Of a stretch of 64,000 bases of DNA, positions 54,036 to 62,779 are shown piece by piece. The DNA is from CAVPFA01 sp963703655 (lineage in GTDB: Bacteria; Actinomycetota; Acidimicrobiia; Acidimicrobiales; Bog-793), in NCBI GenBank assembly GCA_963703655.1, contig CAVPFA010000003.1:930001-994000 (forward strand), in the 5' to 3' direction. Position numbers and translations under genes: made by a program. The notes under the pieces were generated by a model that was given only the letters and a program-made list of their open reading frames with translations, made no database searches and was not told the origin of the DNA. Position 1 is the first letter of the stretch; each line of letters begins with the position of its first letter.

Positions 54036-54691
54036 TCGGCGACGAGCGGTCGATCCGGAAGTGATCGCTCACGTGTGAAGATCCGCCGCACCATCGGCTC
54101 GAAGACCTCGAGCGGCGCGTTCTCGTAGGAGGGGTCCATTGCATTCAGGTCGTAGCGCTCCACGAACTCATAAGTCCATTCGAAATGACGACTGCCACGC
54201 CAGCGAGCCCAGTCTGCATCTCCGATGGAGGCCCCGGCGCCGTGTGAGCAAATGACGTCTCCGACCGCCTGGTGATGTCGCAGCATCCAATCATTCCGCT
54301 CGGAGATGTACGCGCCCAGCAGCTCGGCGGCAAAGGCGCCGTGGCGCCCGGGGCAGGTGACGAAACCGATGTCGTGCAGCAGCGCCACCACGACGTCCTC
54401 GTCGTCGTGTCCGTCTCTCATGAGCATCGTCGCCGTCTGCAACCCATGGACGTAGTGGTTCACCTGGTAGCCGAACGTGGCCTCGTCCTTGCCAGCCCGC
54501 AGCATCCGCAATACGGCCTCTGCCTGAACCTCTCGGTAGAAGGGCTCCCGCTGCGAGTCGAGGAGGTCCCAATCCTGAACGGTGAGCTCCTCGGTGACCG
54601 GCGTGGCGACGTATTGCCAGCGGTCGTGCAGGAGCCGGCTACGCCCTTCGGTTTCCGGCGCCGGGGAGGTCGCGGCTTTTCCGTCCGTCAT
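54032..54691 (-). CDS. HD-domain protein, possible HD-type oxygenase or phosphohydrolase
   Basis: From ATG 54691 (MTDGKAATSPAP) the protein has 219 residues. The HD-fold ligands appear in order: H82 (VNHYVHGLQTA), H106-D107 (ALLHDIG), H117 (PGRHGAF), H139/H140 (MLRHHQAV) and D181 (VERYDL). The ending PSYENAPLEVFEPMVRRIF resembles the PhnZ-like branch of HD proteins, which oxidatively cleave C-P bonds, but an ordinary phosphohydrolase cannot be excluded. The stop overlaps the start of the Rieske gene. The longer frame to 55081 is antisense-like and rejected. Confidence 0.75.
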   Translation of the reverse strand: MTDGKAATSPAPETEGRSRLLHDRWQYVATPVTEELTVQDWDLLDSQREPFYREVQAEAVLRMLRAGKDEATFGYQVNHYVHGLQTATMLMRDGHDDEDVVVALLHDIGFVTCPGRHGAFAAELLGAYISERNDWMLRHHQAVGDVICSHGAGASIGDADWARWRGSRHFEWTYEFVERYDLNAMDPSYENAPLEVFEPMVRRIFTRERSLPDRPLVAD

Positions 54692-54754
54692 CGTCGTCGG
54701 GGGGTCTCCGCACCGCGGATGTTCACGGACCTTCTTCCCAGAGGAGTCATGCTC

Positions 54755-54782
54755 GTATCCAGTGGATCCGAGGCGAGGATAC
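54755..54782. promoter_or_regulatory. candidate operator between gntR and the HD gene
   Basis: GTATCC (54755-54760) and GGATAC (54777-54782) are an inverted repeat with a 16-base spacer in the 167-bp gap upstream of the HD-Rieske-tldDE run. It is a possible GntR binding site; the spacing is longer than usual for this family. Confidence 0.3.
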
Positions 54783-54858
54783 AACCAAAAGACACAGTCC
54801 GGCGCGGCGGCGGCCGTCAGGGGCGTGCTGAGCTCGTCGGGACCGCTTCGGTCGCCGG

Positions 54859-55554
54859 TCAGTTGCCGCCGGCTTCCACCGCTCCGTCGTCGAGGTGCCG
54901 TTCGAGGCGCCGGACCGCCTCCTCGAGGTCGTCTTTCTCGATCGCTTCCAGGATCGCCGAATGCTCGTCGCGCCACGACTGGGCATTGCGGAACTGGTCG
55001 ACGTAGTCGTGCGACATCATCTGCATGACGGGCAGGTCCCAGAGCTCTTCGATGATGCGAACCAGAAGCCGGTTCGGGCACCGGTCGATCAGGGCAAGAT
55101 GGAGACGGCGGTTCGACGCGTGGTAGTCGATCGAGCTCCAGCTCGGCAACTGCGCCTCGGCGTCGAGCCGACGCAGCAGGCTGAGATCATGGGGTTGCAG
55201 GTTGTCGAAGGCGAGTCGCAGTGCGAGAGGCTCGAGGCTGCGCCGCACCTGGAAGACCTCGGCGACATCGGCCGTGCGCGGAGAGCGCACCACGAAGCCA
55301 CTTCCGGGCACCCTCCGCACGTACCCGTCGCGGGCCAGGCGCGTCAGCGCCTCACGGATTGGAGTGCGGGAGACCCCGAGGTCGGCTGCGAGCTGATCCT
55401 GGACGAGCCGACTGCCTGCCGGATAGTCACCGACGCAAATCGACGTGCGCAAAGTCTCGTACACAGAGTCGGACAGCGGTGAGCCGTCTTGTGTGATCTC
55501 CAGGCGCGGAGCGTGCCTGTCCTCGGGCCTCGAGGAGGCCTTCCGATCAGTCAC
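54859..55554 (-). CDS. GntR-family regulator (FadR/FCD subfamily)
   Basis: A 231-residue regulator. The N-terminal winged helix is DSVYETLRTSICVGDYPAGSRLVQDQLAADLGVSRTPIREALTRLARDGYVRRVPGSGFVV. The C-terminal FCD ligand domain has the metal/ligand residues in RRLHLALIDRCPN and SWRDEHSAILEAIEKDDLEEAVRRLERHL. FCD regulators sense small carboxylates or catabolic intermediates. GTG start. It sits upstream of the HD-Rieske-tldDE run and back to back with the DszB/ABC run, in position to control both. Confidence 0.93.
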   Translation of the reverse strand: MTDRKASSRPEDRHAPRLEITQDGSPLSDSVYETLRTSICVGDYPAGSRLVQDQLAADLGVSRTPIREALTRLARDGYVRRVPGSGFVVRSPRTADVAEVFQVRRSLEPLALRLAFDNLQPHDLSLLRRLDAEAQLPSWSSIDYHASNRRLHLALIDRCPNRLLVRIIEELWDLPVMQMMSHDYVDQFRNAQSWRDEHSAILEAIEKDDLEEAVRRLERHLDDGAVEAGGN

Positions 55555-55718
55555 ACGGTGAGGTTACCTGTTCGCGACTTCCGCCCGGCATCCGCAGGCT
55601 CGGGCGCGGCGTCGTCAGCGAAGAGCCGCACGCGCTTTTGCCTCTTGTACTCTGAGCGCCGCGAGGCCGGTCACCGCCGGGAGGTTGCAGCGGATCGAGT
55701 CAAGGGGAGGACTGCGAG

Positions 55719-56330
55719 TTGTCCGACATCGTGCGTCAGGGAAAGGTCGAATGGAGCGGGGAGAACCCGTTCATCTACCTCAAAACCGAACCGGACGGCG
55801 ACTGGTCGGTCCTCGCGCTGAGCTTCCGGGTGACGGTTAGCGACCACGGGTTGGGACACGCGATCCTCGTCCTCGAGGACCCGTATCGCCAAGATGCCTC
55901 TGGCGACCTCGTTCGGTTCTGTATCACCGACAACGTCGCAATGGCTAGTTTCCTTGTGGACGGCTTCGTTCGCAATTTCGAGGTCTTCCGCCGCGCGGTC
56001 GCCTTGGAATCGGTGGTGTACCTCGAGGGCTCCCGCTTTCGGAGAGCCGCCGAGGGCGACCGCTACACCGAGTCCTGCCGCGGAGCCGATGGGCGGGAGG
56101 TGGAACTGGCTTGGGAGGGTGCGGGCGCGCCGTTCGCAGTCGACGTCCCACCCGCCCGGTCTGGGACCGGCCGTCACGAGATGTTCAGCGTGTTCCGGAC
56201 GGCACAGGACGCGTCGGTGACCGTGGACGGCCGGCGTCTGCCGGGTCAACCGGTCACGAGGGACTTCTTCGGCGGACGGAGCCGGTCCGCCGGTCTCGCC
56301 TTTTCCGAGACCTGGGTACTGCCGGCCTGA
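55719..56330 (+). CDS. protein of unknown family, first gene of the desulfinase/ABC run
   Basis: A TTG start eight bases after AGGGGAGGA gives 203 residues with a beta-rich composition (SVLALSFRVTVSDHGLGHAILVLEDP, then VVYLEGSRFRR and a C-terminal FSETWVLPA). No signal peptide, membrane helix or cofactor motif. I do not recognise the family. A GntR-divergent position directly ahead of the DszB-like gene suggests a substrate-specific enzyme or binding protein of the same pathway. Confidence 0.7.
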   Translation: MSDIVRQGKVEWSGENPFIYLKTEPDGDWSVLALSFRVTVSDHGLGHAILVLEDPYRQDASGDLVRFCITDNVAMASFLVDGFVRNFEVFRRAVALESVVYLEGSRFRRAAEGDRYTESCRGADGREVELAWEGAGAPFAVDVPPARSGTGRHEMFSVFRTAQDASVTVDGRRLPGQPVTRDFFGGRSRSAGLAFSETWVLPA

Positions 56331-56526
56331 CAGGTACCGCGTCGTTGACGACGAATGCGGCCGACGGCTACTGTGCTTTTTATCCCGAGCTTCGAGGAGA
56401 TCGTGGTCCGGTGAGGCATTGGATTCAGTGGATACGAGTGGAGCCGATGCCTGTCGTCGTTTCCGGTCCTCGCTCGCGGGACGAGCGGGGCATCGTGCGG
56501 GATGCGACTCCAAGCGGGCCACCGGC

Positions 56527-57597
56527 GTGACGACCGAGGCCGCAACCACGCTGTGGGGAGACTCGGCTGGTACCACTGAGTCTTTGTGGTACTCCCGGTG
56601 CCCGGTGCCGACTGCGACGAGCGTCGCGCTCGCCCACGGCTTTTTCGAGCTCGAGTTCGGCTGGGACGGGATCGGAGTGCGGTCACTGCAGGAGTCGAAC
56701 GATCCCGCCGTCCGGCTGGCGCATTACACGAACGAGAACGTGTTGATGTTCCGAGAGGGAGGCATCGTTCCTCCCCTTTGGGCTCGTGCGCGTGGAGCCT
56801 CGACGACGCTGCTCGGGCTGGCATGGATCGACCAGTTCCAGGGGCTGATCGCGCTCGCTGACTCAGGCATCGACTCTCCCGCCGCGATCCGGGGCCGGCG
56901 GATCGGCCTGCCGCGGCGCATCGGTCAGCCGATCGACTTCCCCCGCGCACTGCAGTCGTACGGGATCCGGGCGGCCCTCGAGTCCGTCGGTCTCGACGAG
57001 AGCGACGTGCGAATCGTCGACATCGAGACAGACGAGCCGTTCATCACGAGTGGCGAGAGCTCAGCGACCGGCAGCTTGTACACCGCGTGGGAGAACATCC
57101 GGCTGCAGACGGCCGAGGTGCTATCGCTCGTGCGCCGTGACGTCGACCTCATCTACACCTCGGGTGGCCACGGGCGAGAGATCGCCGCCCTGATAGACGC
57201 CGTCCCGGTCGTCGACCTCTCGACCGGACGCGCCACTGACGAGTGGATTGGCAATCATCTGCGCATCCTGACCGTGAGCACCGAGCTGCTGCGCGAGCGG
57301 CGCGACCTCGTCGTGCGTTACGTCGCGACCCTGCTCCGGGCGGCCGACTGGGCCGCCGCCAACGACGCCGAAGCCTGGCGGGTGGCAGCCGCGGAGGAGG
57401 GCTTGGCCGACGAGTGGGCCAAGCGCGGTTACCACGCCAGCCTCCCCCAGCACCTGCGCCCGGCGGTCGACGAGGGACTGTTGAGCGCCTTGTCGCGACG
57501 GGCAGACTTCTTCTTCGAGCGAGGTTTCATCGAGCGCCAGCTCGACGTGGAGGAATGGCTCGACCGAGGACCGCTCCGAGAAGCAGAGTCCTCGTAG
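56527..57597 (+). CDS. DszB-like desulfinase (solute-binding-protein fold)
   Basis: From GTG 56527 the protein has 356 residues, close to DszB (365). The DszB active site is conserved: Cys25 in YSRCPVPTA (DszB Cys27, YSNCPVPNA), His66 in RLAHYTNEN and Arg76 in MFREGGIVPPL (DszB His60 and Arg70 with the same 10-residue spacing and GGEIPPL). GRRIGLPRRIGQPIDF corresponds to the GRRIGV segment. DszB cleaves an aryl sulfinate to release sulfite. The fold is that of NMT1/SsuA-like binding proteins, and an automatic label of ABC binding protein would be misleading given the conserved Cys. No signal peptide, so it acts in the cytoplasm. The substrate here is unknown. Confidence 0.72.
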   Translation: MTTEAATTLWGDSAGTTESLWYSRCPVPTATSVALAHGFFELEFGWDGIGVRSLQESNDPAVRLAHYTNENVLMFREGGIVPPLWARARGASTTLLGLAWIDQFQGLIALADSGIDSPAAIRGRRIGLPRRIGQPIDFPRALQSYGIRAALESVGLDESDVRIVDIETDEPFITSGESSATGSLYTAWENIRLQTAEVLSLVRRDVDLIYTSGGHGREIAALIDAVPVVDLSTGRATDEWIGNHLRILTVSTELLRERRDLVVRYVATLLRAADWAAANDAEAWRVAAAEEGLADEWAKRGYHASLPQHLRPAVDEGLLSALSRRADFFFERGFIERQLDVEEWLDRGPLREAESS

Positions 57598-57669
57598 TGT
57601 GGGAGCGCTGCTCCGATCGCCCGCGACTTCCTTCGGGGTCGGCGCTCGTGAAACGAGGGGGAGACACAC

Positions 57670-59478
57670 ATGATCAGGCGAGCTGAATTGAGGGGCAGGG
57701 GAAGCGTCGGTCTGGTCGCGCTCTGTGCGGTCGCCGCGCTCGTGCTCGCCGCATGCGGCAGCAGCGGCAGCAGTACGACGACGACGACCAAGGGCTCGAG
57801 CACCCCCTCCTACGGCTACAACTCGGCGGTCGCCAGCGTGGTCAATCCCTCCAACCACAAGGGCGGGACGCTCACCTTCGGCTGGAGCAGCACCCCGGAC
57901 TCCACCGACCCGGGCAACACCTACTCCACGTCGATGTGGAACTTCTTGCGGCTGTACACGATGCCGCTCATGACGTACAAGTCCTGCCCCGGCGCCTGCG
58001 GCAACCAGCTCGTCCCCGACCTCGCGACGGCGCCTGGCACGGTCAGCGCGAACGGGCTCACCTGGACCTATCACATCCAGCCCGACGTGAAGTTCGAGAA
58101 CGGGACGGTCGTCACCTCCCAGGACGTCAAGTACGCCGTCGAGCGCACCTTCGCCACCTCCACTCTCCCGGACGGCCCGAGCTACTTCGTCTCGCTGCTC
58201 GCTCCGCAGACGCCGGCTTACGCCGGCCCCTACACGGACAAGACTCCGGGCCACATGGGTCTCAAGTCGGTGACGACGCCGAATGCGACCACGATCGAGT
58301 TCCATCTCGCCAAGCCGTTCGTGGACTTCAACTACGTGGCCGGCATCCCCCAGACCGCACCGGTGCTGCCCAGTGTCGACCTGAACCCCAAGACCGGTGG
58401 GACGAACTATCAACTGCACCCGATGTCGACCGGTCCCTACAAGTTTCAGAGCTACCAGCTGAACAAGACCCTCGTCCTCGTCCCGAACACGTACTGGAAC
58501 CCGGCGACGGACCTGAACGCGAAGCAGCTGCCGAGCAAGATCGTGGTCGAGATGAACTTGAACGCCAACGACATCGACAACCGATTGATGGCCAACGACC
58601 TGGACGTCGATCTGGGCGGCACTGGGGTGCAGGCGGCTGCGCGGGCGAAGATCCTGTCCTCTCAAACGCTCAAACGACAGGCGGACGACCCGATCGCCGG
58701 CTACAGCTGGATCTTCTACATCAACACGAGGGTGGCACCCCTGAACAACGTCGCGTGCCGCCGGGCGGTCGAGTACGCCGCCAACAAGACCGAGCTCCAG
58801 ACCACGCTCGGGGGACCGGTCGCGGGTGGCGCGGTTGCCAGCACGGTTGCGCCGCCGAACACGGTCGGCTGGAAGAAGTTCGACCTGTACGAGGCCCTCA
58901 CCAAGCCCGGCGGCGATCCCGTCAAGGCCAAGCAGGAGCTCAGGGCGTGCGGGCACCCCGGTGGCTTCTCGACCAACATCGCCTACCGGTCCGACCGGCC
59001 GCAGGAAGTCGCGGCCGCCACGGCCCTGCAGCAGGCCCTATCCCAGGTCGGCATCAAGACCCAGTTGCAGGGCTACCCGTCGGGCTCGTACTTCAGCGAC
59101 TTCATCGGCGTGCCCAGCTACGTGCACAAGCACGACCTCGGCCTCTCATTCGTCGGAGCGGGAGCCGATTGGCCGGACGGATTGGGCTTCTTCCAGAGCC
59201 TCGTCGACGGAAATGCCATCAGCCAGGCAGGCAACTCGAACGTCGAGGAGCTCAACGACCCCGTCGTGAACGGTCTCTTGGCCAAGATGGCCGCCACCAA
59301 CAATGCGACGCTCCGGAACTCCTATACGAGCGAGATCGACCTTCAGGTCATGAAGGACGCAGCGATCCTGCCCGTCCTGTACGTCAAGGTGCTCCTGTAC
59401 CGGAACCCGAACATGACGAACGCCTTTATCGAGCCCTACTACGGGGAGTACAATTACGGGGTGCTCGGGGTCAAGTAG
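57670..59478 (+). CDS. oligopeptide-type ABC transporter substrate-binding lipoprotein (SBP family 5)
   Basis: A 602-residue lipoprotein: signal peptide with lipobox VLAACGS, then a Ser/Thr-rich linker. The family 5 binding protein core includes LTWTYHIQPDVKFENGTVVTSQDVKYAVERTF and VVEMNLNANDIDNRLMANDLDVDLGG. The mature protein captures the substrate outside the membrane for the permease below. ATG start after GAGGGGGAG. The ligand class (peptide, nickel, opine or organosulfur compound) is not visible. It is unrelated at close range to the fragment at 7717-8217. Confidence 0.93.
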   Translation: MIRRAELRGRGSVGLVALCAVAALVLAACGSSGSSTTTTTKGSSTPSYGYNSAVASVVNPSNHKGGTLTFGWSSTPDSTDPGNTYSTSMWNFLRLYTMPLMTYKSCPGACGNQLVPDLATAPGTVSANGLTWTYHIQPDVKFENGTVVTSQDVKYAVERTFATSTLPDGPSYFVSLLAPQTPAYAGPYTDKTPGHMGLKSVTTPNATTIEFHLAKPFVDFNYVAGIPQTAPVLPSVDLNPKTGGTNYQLHPMSTGPYKFQSYQLNKTLVLVPNTYWNPATDLNAKQLPSKIVVEMNLNANDIDNRLMANDLDVDLGGTGVQAAARAKILSSQTLKRQADDPIAGYSWIFYINTRVAPLNNVACRRAVEYAANKTELQTTLGGPVAGGAVASTVAPPNTVGWKKFDLYEALTKPGGDPVKAKQELRACGHPGGFSTNIAYRSDRPQEVAAATALQQALSQVGIKTQLQGYPSGSYFSDFIGVPSYVHKHDLGLSFVGAGADWPDGLGFFQSLVDGNAISQAGNSNVEELNDPVVNGLLAKMAATNNATLRNSYTSEIDLQVMKDAAILPVLYVKVLLYRNPNMTNAFIEPYYGEYNYGVLGVK

Positions 59479-59530
59479 TTCCGAAGTCAACCGTTTCGGA
59501 CGCTAGGCAAGAGCAGGTGAGCGCGGCCGG

Positions 59531-60538
59531 GTGATTGCGTTCATCATCCGCCGGCTGATCGCCACGGGGTTCCTGCTCGTGGTGGTCAGCGTGATCACCT
59601 TTGCGATCTTCTTCCTGGTACCGCGCTTGGCGGGCCAGAACTCCTACGAGTTGGCGACGCAATACGTGGGGAAGAACCCGATCCCCTCGACCGTCAAAGC
59701 GATCGAGGTCAAGCTGGGTTTCAACGAGCCCCTTTACCTGCAGTACGGGCGCTTCCTGGAGGGGATCGTGCTCGGCGCCCACTACAACGACGGGCCGAGC
59801 AAGACGTACTGCCCGGCGCCCTGCTTCGGCTACTCGTTCAAGACCGGTCAGCCGGTCTGGCCGCAGATGATGAGCGACGCGCCGGTCACGCTTTCGTTGG
59901 CCGCCGGGGCGGCCGTGCTCTGGCTTGTCGGCGGCGTCGCCGTCGGGGTGGTCTCCGCGCTGCGGCGAGGTACGTTGTTCGACCGCTTCTCCATGGGCCT
60001 GGCGCTTGCCGGCGTGTCGCTGCCGATCTTTTTCACGGGTCTGATCTCCCTAGAGCTGTTCAGCTACAAGTGGTCGCTGTTCCCGAATCTGCAGTACGTC
60101 TCGATCACCAGAAATCCGTTCCTATGGGCGAAGAACCTCGTATTGCCGTGGATCGTGGTGGCTTTCCTCTACGCCGCGCTCTACGCGAGGTTGACCAGGG
60201 CCGGCATGCTCGAGACGATGAGCGAGGACTACATCCGGACGGCTCGCGCCAAGGGCCTGCCGGAGCGGACCGTGATCGTCAAGCATGGCCTGCGGGCGGC
60301 CCTGACCCCGATCGTCACCATCTTCGGGTTGGACCTCGGCGGCCTGCTCGGAGGAGCGTTGATCGCCGAGTACACCTTTTCGCTGCACGGTCTCGGACTG
60401 TTCACGATCGAGGCGATCGGCAACCAGGATCTTCCGGAGATCATGGGTGTCGTCATGCTTTCGGCCTTCTTCATCGTGATCGCCAACTTGATCGTGGACA
60501 TCCTGTACGCGGTGGTCGACCCGAGGGTGCGGCGGTGA
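59531..60538 (+). CDS. ABC transporter permease (DppB/OppB type)
   Basis: A 335-residue permease with GTG start and six membrane helices. The N-terminal IIRRLIATGFLLVVVSVITFAIFFLVPR is the classical DppB opening. The cytoplasmic EAA-like loop is YIRTARAKGLPERTVIVKHGLRAALTPIVTIFGLDLGGLLGGALIAEYTF. It lies 52 bp downstream of the binding protein. The partner permease C normally follows directly, but here an ATPase gene follows and permease C is inverted at 62780-63772. Confidence 0.93.
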   Translation: MIAFIIRRLIATGFLLVVVSVITFAIFFLVPRLAGQNSYELATQYVGKNPIPSTVKAIEVKLGFNEPLYLQYGRFLEGIVLGAHYNDGPSKTYCPAPCFGYSFKTGQPVWPQMMSDAPVTLSLAAGAAVLWLVGGVAVGVVSALRRGTLFDRFSMGLALAGVSLPIFFTGLISLELFSYKWSLFPNLQYVSITRNPFLWAKNLVLPWIVVAFLYAALYARLTRAGMLETMSEDYIRTARAKGLPERTVIVKHGLRAALTPIVTIFGLDLGGLLGGALIAEYTFSLHGLGLFTIEAIGNQDLPEIMGVVMLSAFFIVIANLIVDILYAVVDPRVRR

Positions 60539-60601
60539 TGGCGCGCCTGCAGGCGCGAGGCCCCCGGACGAGTTGACCAGAGGGAGGGTGACCCCGCTGC
60601 G

Positions 60602-61645
60602 ATGCGGCCGGCCGCCGACCTGGCCTCCGGTTGCCTGCTCGAGGTGCGGGACCTCCGGATCCAATTCCCGACCGAGGACGGACTGGTGAAGGCCGTTGAC
60701 GGTATCTCCTTCACACTGGAAAGACACAAGACGCTCGGTATCGTCGGGGAGTCCGGCTCGGGCAAGAGCGTCACGAGCCTCGGCCTCATGGGCTTGCACC
60801 ACGGCACGAGCGCGAGGATCGACGGCCAGGTCTGGCTCGACGGCGAGGACCTCGTCGCCGCTTCGCCGGCGCGCGTGCGCGAGCTCAGAGGCAGCCGGAT
60901 GGCGATGATCTTCCAGGACGCGCTGTCGTCGTTGCACCCCTACTACACCGTCGGCGCTCAGATCGTCGAGGCGTACCGGGTCCACAACGACGTCAGCAAG
61001 AAACTCGCCCGGGCACACGCCATCGAGATGCTCGACCGGGTCGGCATTCCCCAGGCCCGCACCCGGGTGGACGCTTACCCGCACCAGTTCTCCGGCGGCA
61101 TGCGGCAGCGGGCGATGATCGCGATGGCGATGAGCTGCAACCCCGAGCTGCTGATCGCCGACGAGCCCACGACGTCGCTCGACGTCACCGTCCAGGCGCA
61201 GATCCTGGACTTGATCTCGGACCTGCAGCGGGAGTTCGGCTCCGCGGTCATCATCGTCACCCACGACCTCGGCGTCGTCGCCGAATTGTCCGACGACATC
61301 TTGGTCATGTACGCCGGCAAGGTGGCCGAGTACGGCTCCGCGGAGGACATCTTCGGGCACGCCGGCCATCCTTATACCTGGGGCCTGCTCGGCTCGATGC
61401 CCCGCCTCGACCGCGAGCGCGCGGCGCGGCTGATCCCGATCAGGGGGACCCCGCCGAGCCTGATCAACGAGCCGCCCGGGTGCGCATTCCACCCGCGTTG
61501 CGACTACGCCGCGCTGACCGCCGGACGCAGCGAAACCGAAGTGCCGCGGCTCAGCGAGGTGGGGCCGGGACACGTGGCCGCCTGTCACCTGACCGCAGAG
61601 CAAAAAGCCGACATTCGGTCGGATCAAGCCTGGGTGAGACGATGA
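60602..61645 (+). CDS. ABC transporter ATP-binding protein (DppD/OppD type)
   Basis: A 347-residue ATPase. Walker A GESGSGKSVTSLGLMGL, Q-loop MIFQDALSSLHPYYTVG, signature SGGMRQRAMIAMAMSCNPELLIADEPTTSLDVT, and the Dpp/Opp C-terminal domain with an iron-sulfur-like cysteine motif (GCAFHPRCDYAALTAGRSETEVPRL). Energises import with DppF. ATG start. The next ATPase overlaps it by 4 bp (ATGA). Confidence 0.95.
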   Translation: MRPAADLASGCLLEVRDLRIQFPTEDGLVKAVDGISFTLERHKTLGIVGESGSGKSVTSLGLMGLHHGTSARIDGQVWLDGEDLVAASPARVRELRGSRMAMIFQDALSSLHPYYTVGAQIVEAYRVHNDVSKKLARAHAIEMLDRVGIPQARTRVDAYPHQFSGGMRQRAMIAMAMSCNPELLIADEPTTSLDVTVQAQILDLISDLQREFGSAVIIVTHDLGVVAELSDDILVMYAGKVAEYGSAEDIFGHAGHPYTWGLLGSMPRLDRERAARLIPIRGTPPSLINEPPGCAFHPRCDYAALTAGRSETEVPRLSEVGPGHVAACHLTAEQKADIRSDQAWVRR

Positions 61646-62724
61646 CGGCCCGCGCCGGAGTGACCGAACAGGACGTGATGCGGCCGTCGGGCGGGACGAC
61701 CCCTCCCGGCGGCGGGCTGGCCACCTCCGAGCCATTGCTCCAGGTGACCGGGTTGGTGAAGCACTTCCCCGTCACTCACGGCGTCGTTCTCAGGCACAAG
61801 ATAGGCGCCGTCCAGGCGGTCGATGGGATCAGTTTCTCGGTGACCGCCGGGGAGACGATGGGACTGGTCGGCGAGTCCGGCTGCGGCAAGACGACGACCG
61901 GAAGGCTCTTGATCCGGCTGATAAAGCCGAGCGCGGGAAAGATCGTCTTCGAGGGGCGCGACATCACCAATCTGTCCGCGGGGAAGATGCGCCCGATCCG
62001 CCGCGACGTCCAGATGATCTTCCAGGACCCATACTCGTCGCTAAATCCGCGGCACACCGTGGGAGGCATCGTCGGCGCCCCGCTGCGGATTCAGAAGCTG
62101 CAGACAAAGAAGAGCATCAAGGCGAGCGTCCAGGAGCTGCTTGAGCTCGTCGGGCTGAACCCGGAGCATTACAACCGCTACCCGCACGAGTTCTCCGGCG
62201 GTCAGCGACAGCGCATCGGCATCGCCCGGACCCTCGCGCTGAAGCCGAAGCTGATCGTCGCGGACGAGCCGGTCTCCGCTCTCGACGTTTCCATCCAGGC
62301 TCAGGTCGTCAACCTGCTCGAGGACCTGCAGGACGAGCTTGGCCTGACGTATGTCGTCATCGCCCACGACCTCTCGGTGGTGCGGCACATCAGCGACCGG
62401 GTGGCCGTCATGTACCTCGGCAAGCTCGTCGAGGTGGCGTCGCGAGACCAGCTCTACTCGCTTCCCCGGCATCCCTACACGGTCGCGCTGATGTCTGCGG
62501 TCCCGGTCCCCGAGCCGGTACGCGGCGAAGGTGGCGAGCGCGAGCGCCGAGAGCGGATCCGGCTCAGCGGAGACCTGCCGAGCCCGCTCAGTCCGCCGCC
62601 CGCATGCCGCTTCCACACCCGATGTTGGAAGGTGCAGGACATCTGCCGAACCGACGAGCCCCCTCTCGTCGAGATCGTTCCCGGCCACCAGGTCGCCTGC
62701 CATTTCCCCGAGAACACTGTCTGA
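61642..62724 (+). CDS. ABC transporter ATP-binding protein (DppF/OppF type)
   Basis: Starts at ATG 61642 in an ATGA overlap with the preceding gene, giving 360 residues; the longer open frame to 61480 is discarded. Walker A GESGCGKTTTGRLLIRL, MIFQDPYSSLNPRHTVGGIV, signature SGGQRQRIGIARTLALKPKLIVADEPVSALDVSIQAQ, and the C-terminal Cys cluster (ACRFHTRCWKVQDICRTDEP). A Pro-rich N-terminal leader of about 30 residues precedes the ABC domain. Confidence 0.95.
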   Translation: MTARAGVTEQDVMRPSGGTTPPGGGLATSEPLLQVTGLVKHFPVTHGVVLRHKIGAVQAVDGISFSVTAGETMGLVGESGCGKTTTGRLLIRLIKPSAGKIVFEGRDITNLSAGKMRPIRRDVQMIFQDPYSSLNPRHTVGGIVGAPLRIQKLQTKKSIKASVQELLELVGLNPEHYNRYPHEFSGGQRQRIGIARTLALKPKLIVADEPVSALDVSIQAQVVNLLEDLQDELGLTYVVIAHDLSVVRHISDRVAVMYLGKLVEVASRDQLYSLPRHPYTVALMSAVPVPEPVRGEGGERERRERIRLSGDLPSPLSPPPACRFHTRCWKVQDICRTDEPPLVEIVPGHQVACHFPENTV

Positions 62725-62779
62725 TCTGAACCTCGGCCGTTGCCGGCTCGCCGGACGCGACGAGCCCTCGCCGCCTCCC

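Noticed and set aside
56527..57597. Plain ABC sulfonate-binding protein (SsuA) annotation
   Set aside because: No signal peptide or lipobox, and the DszB Cys, His and Arg are all present at the right spacing.
57121..58956. Long minus-strand open frame antisense to the desulfinase and binding-protein genes
   Set aside because: Arg/Asp/Val-rich, with no family motifs; a reading-frame shadow typical of high-GC codon use.
60122..61735. 537-residue minus-strand open frame antisense to the permease and ATPase genes
   Set aside because: No recognisable domain and it overlaps three well-supported genes.
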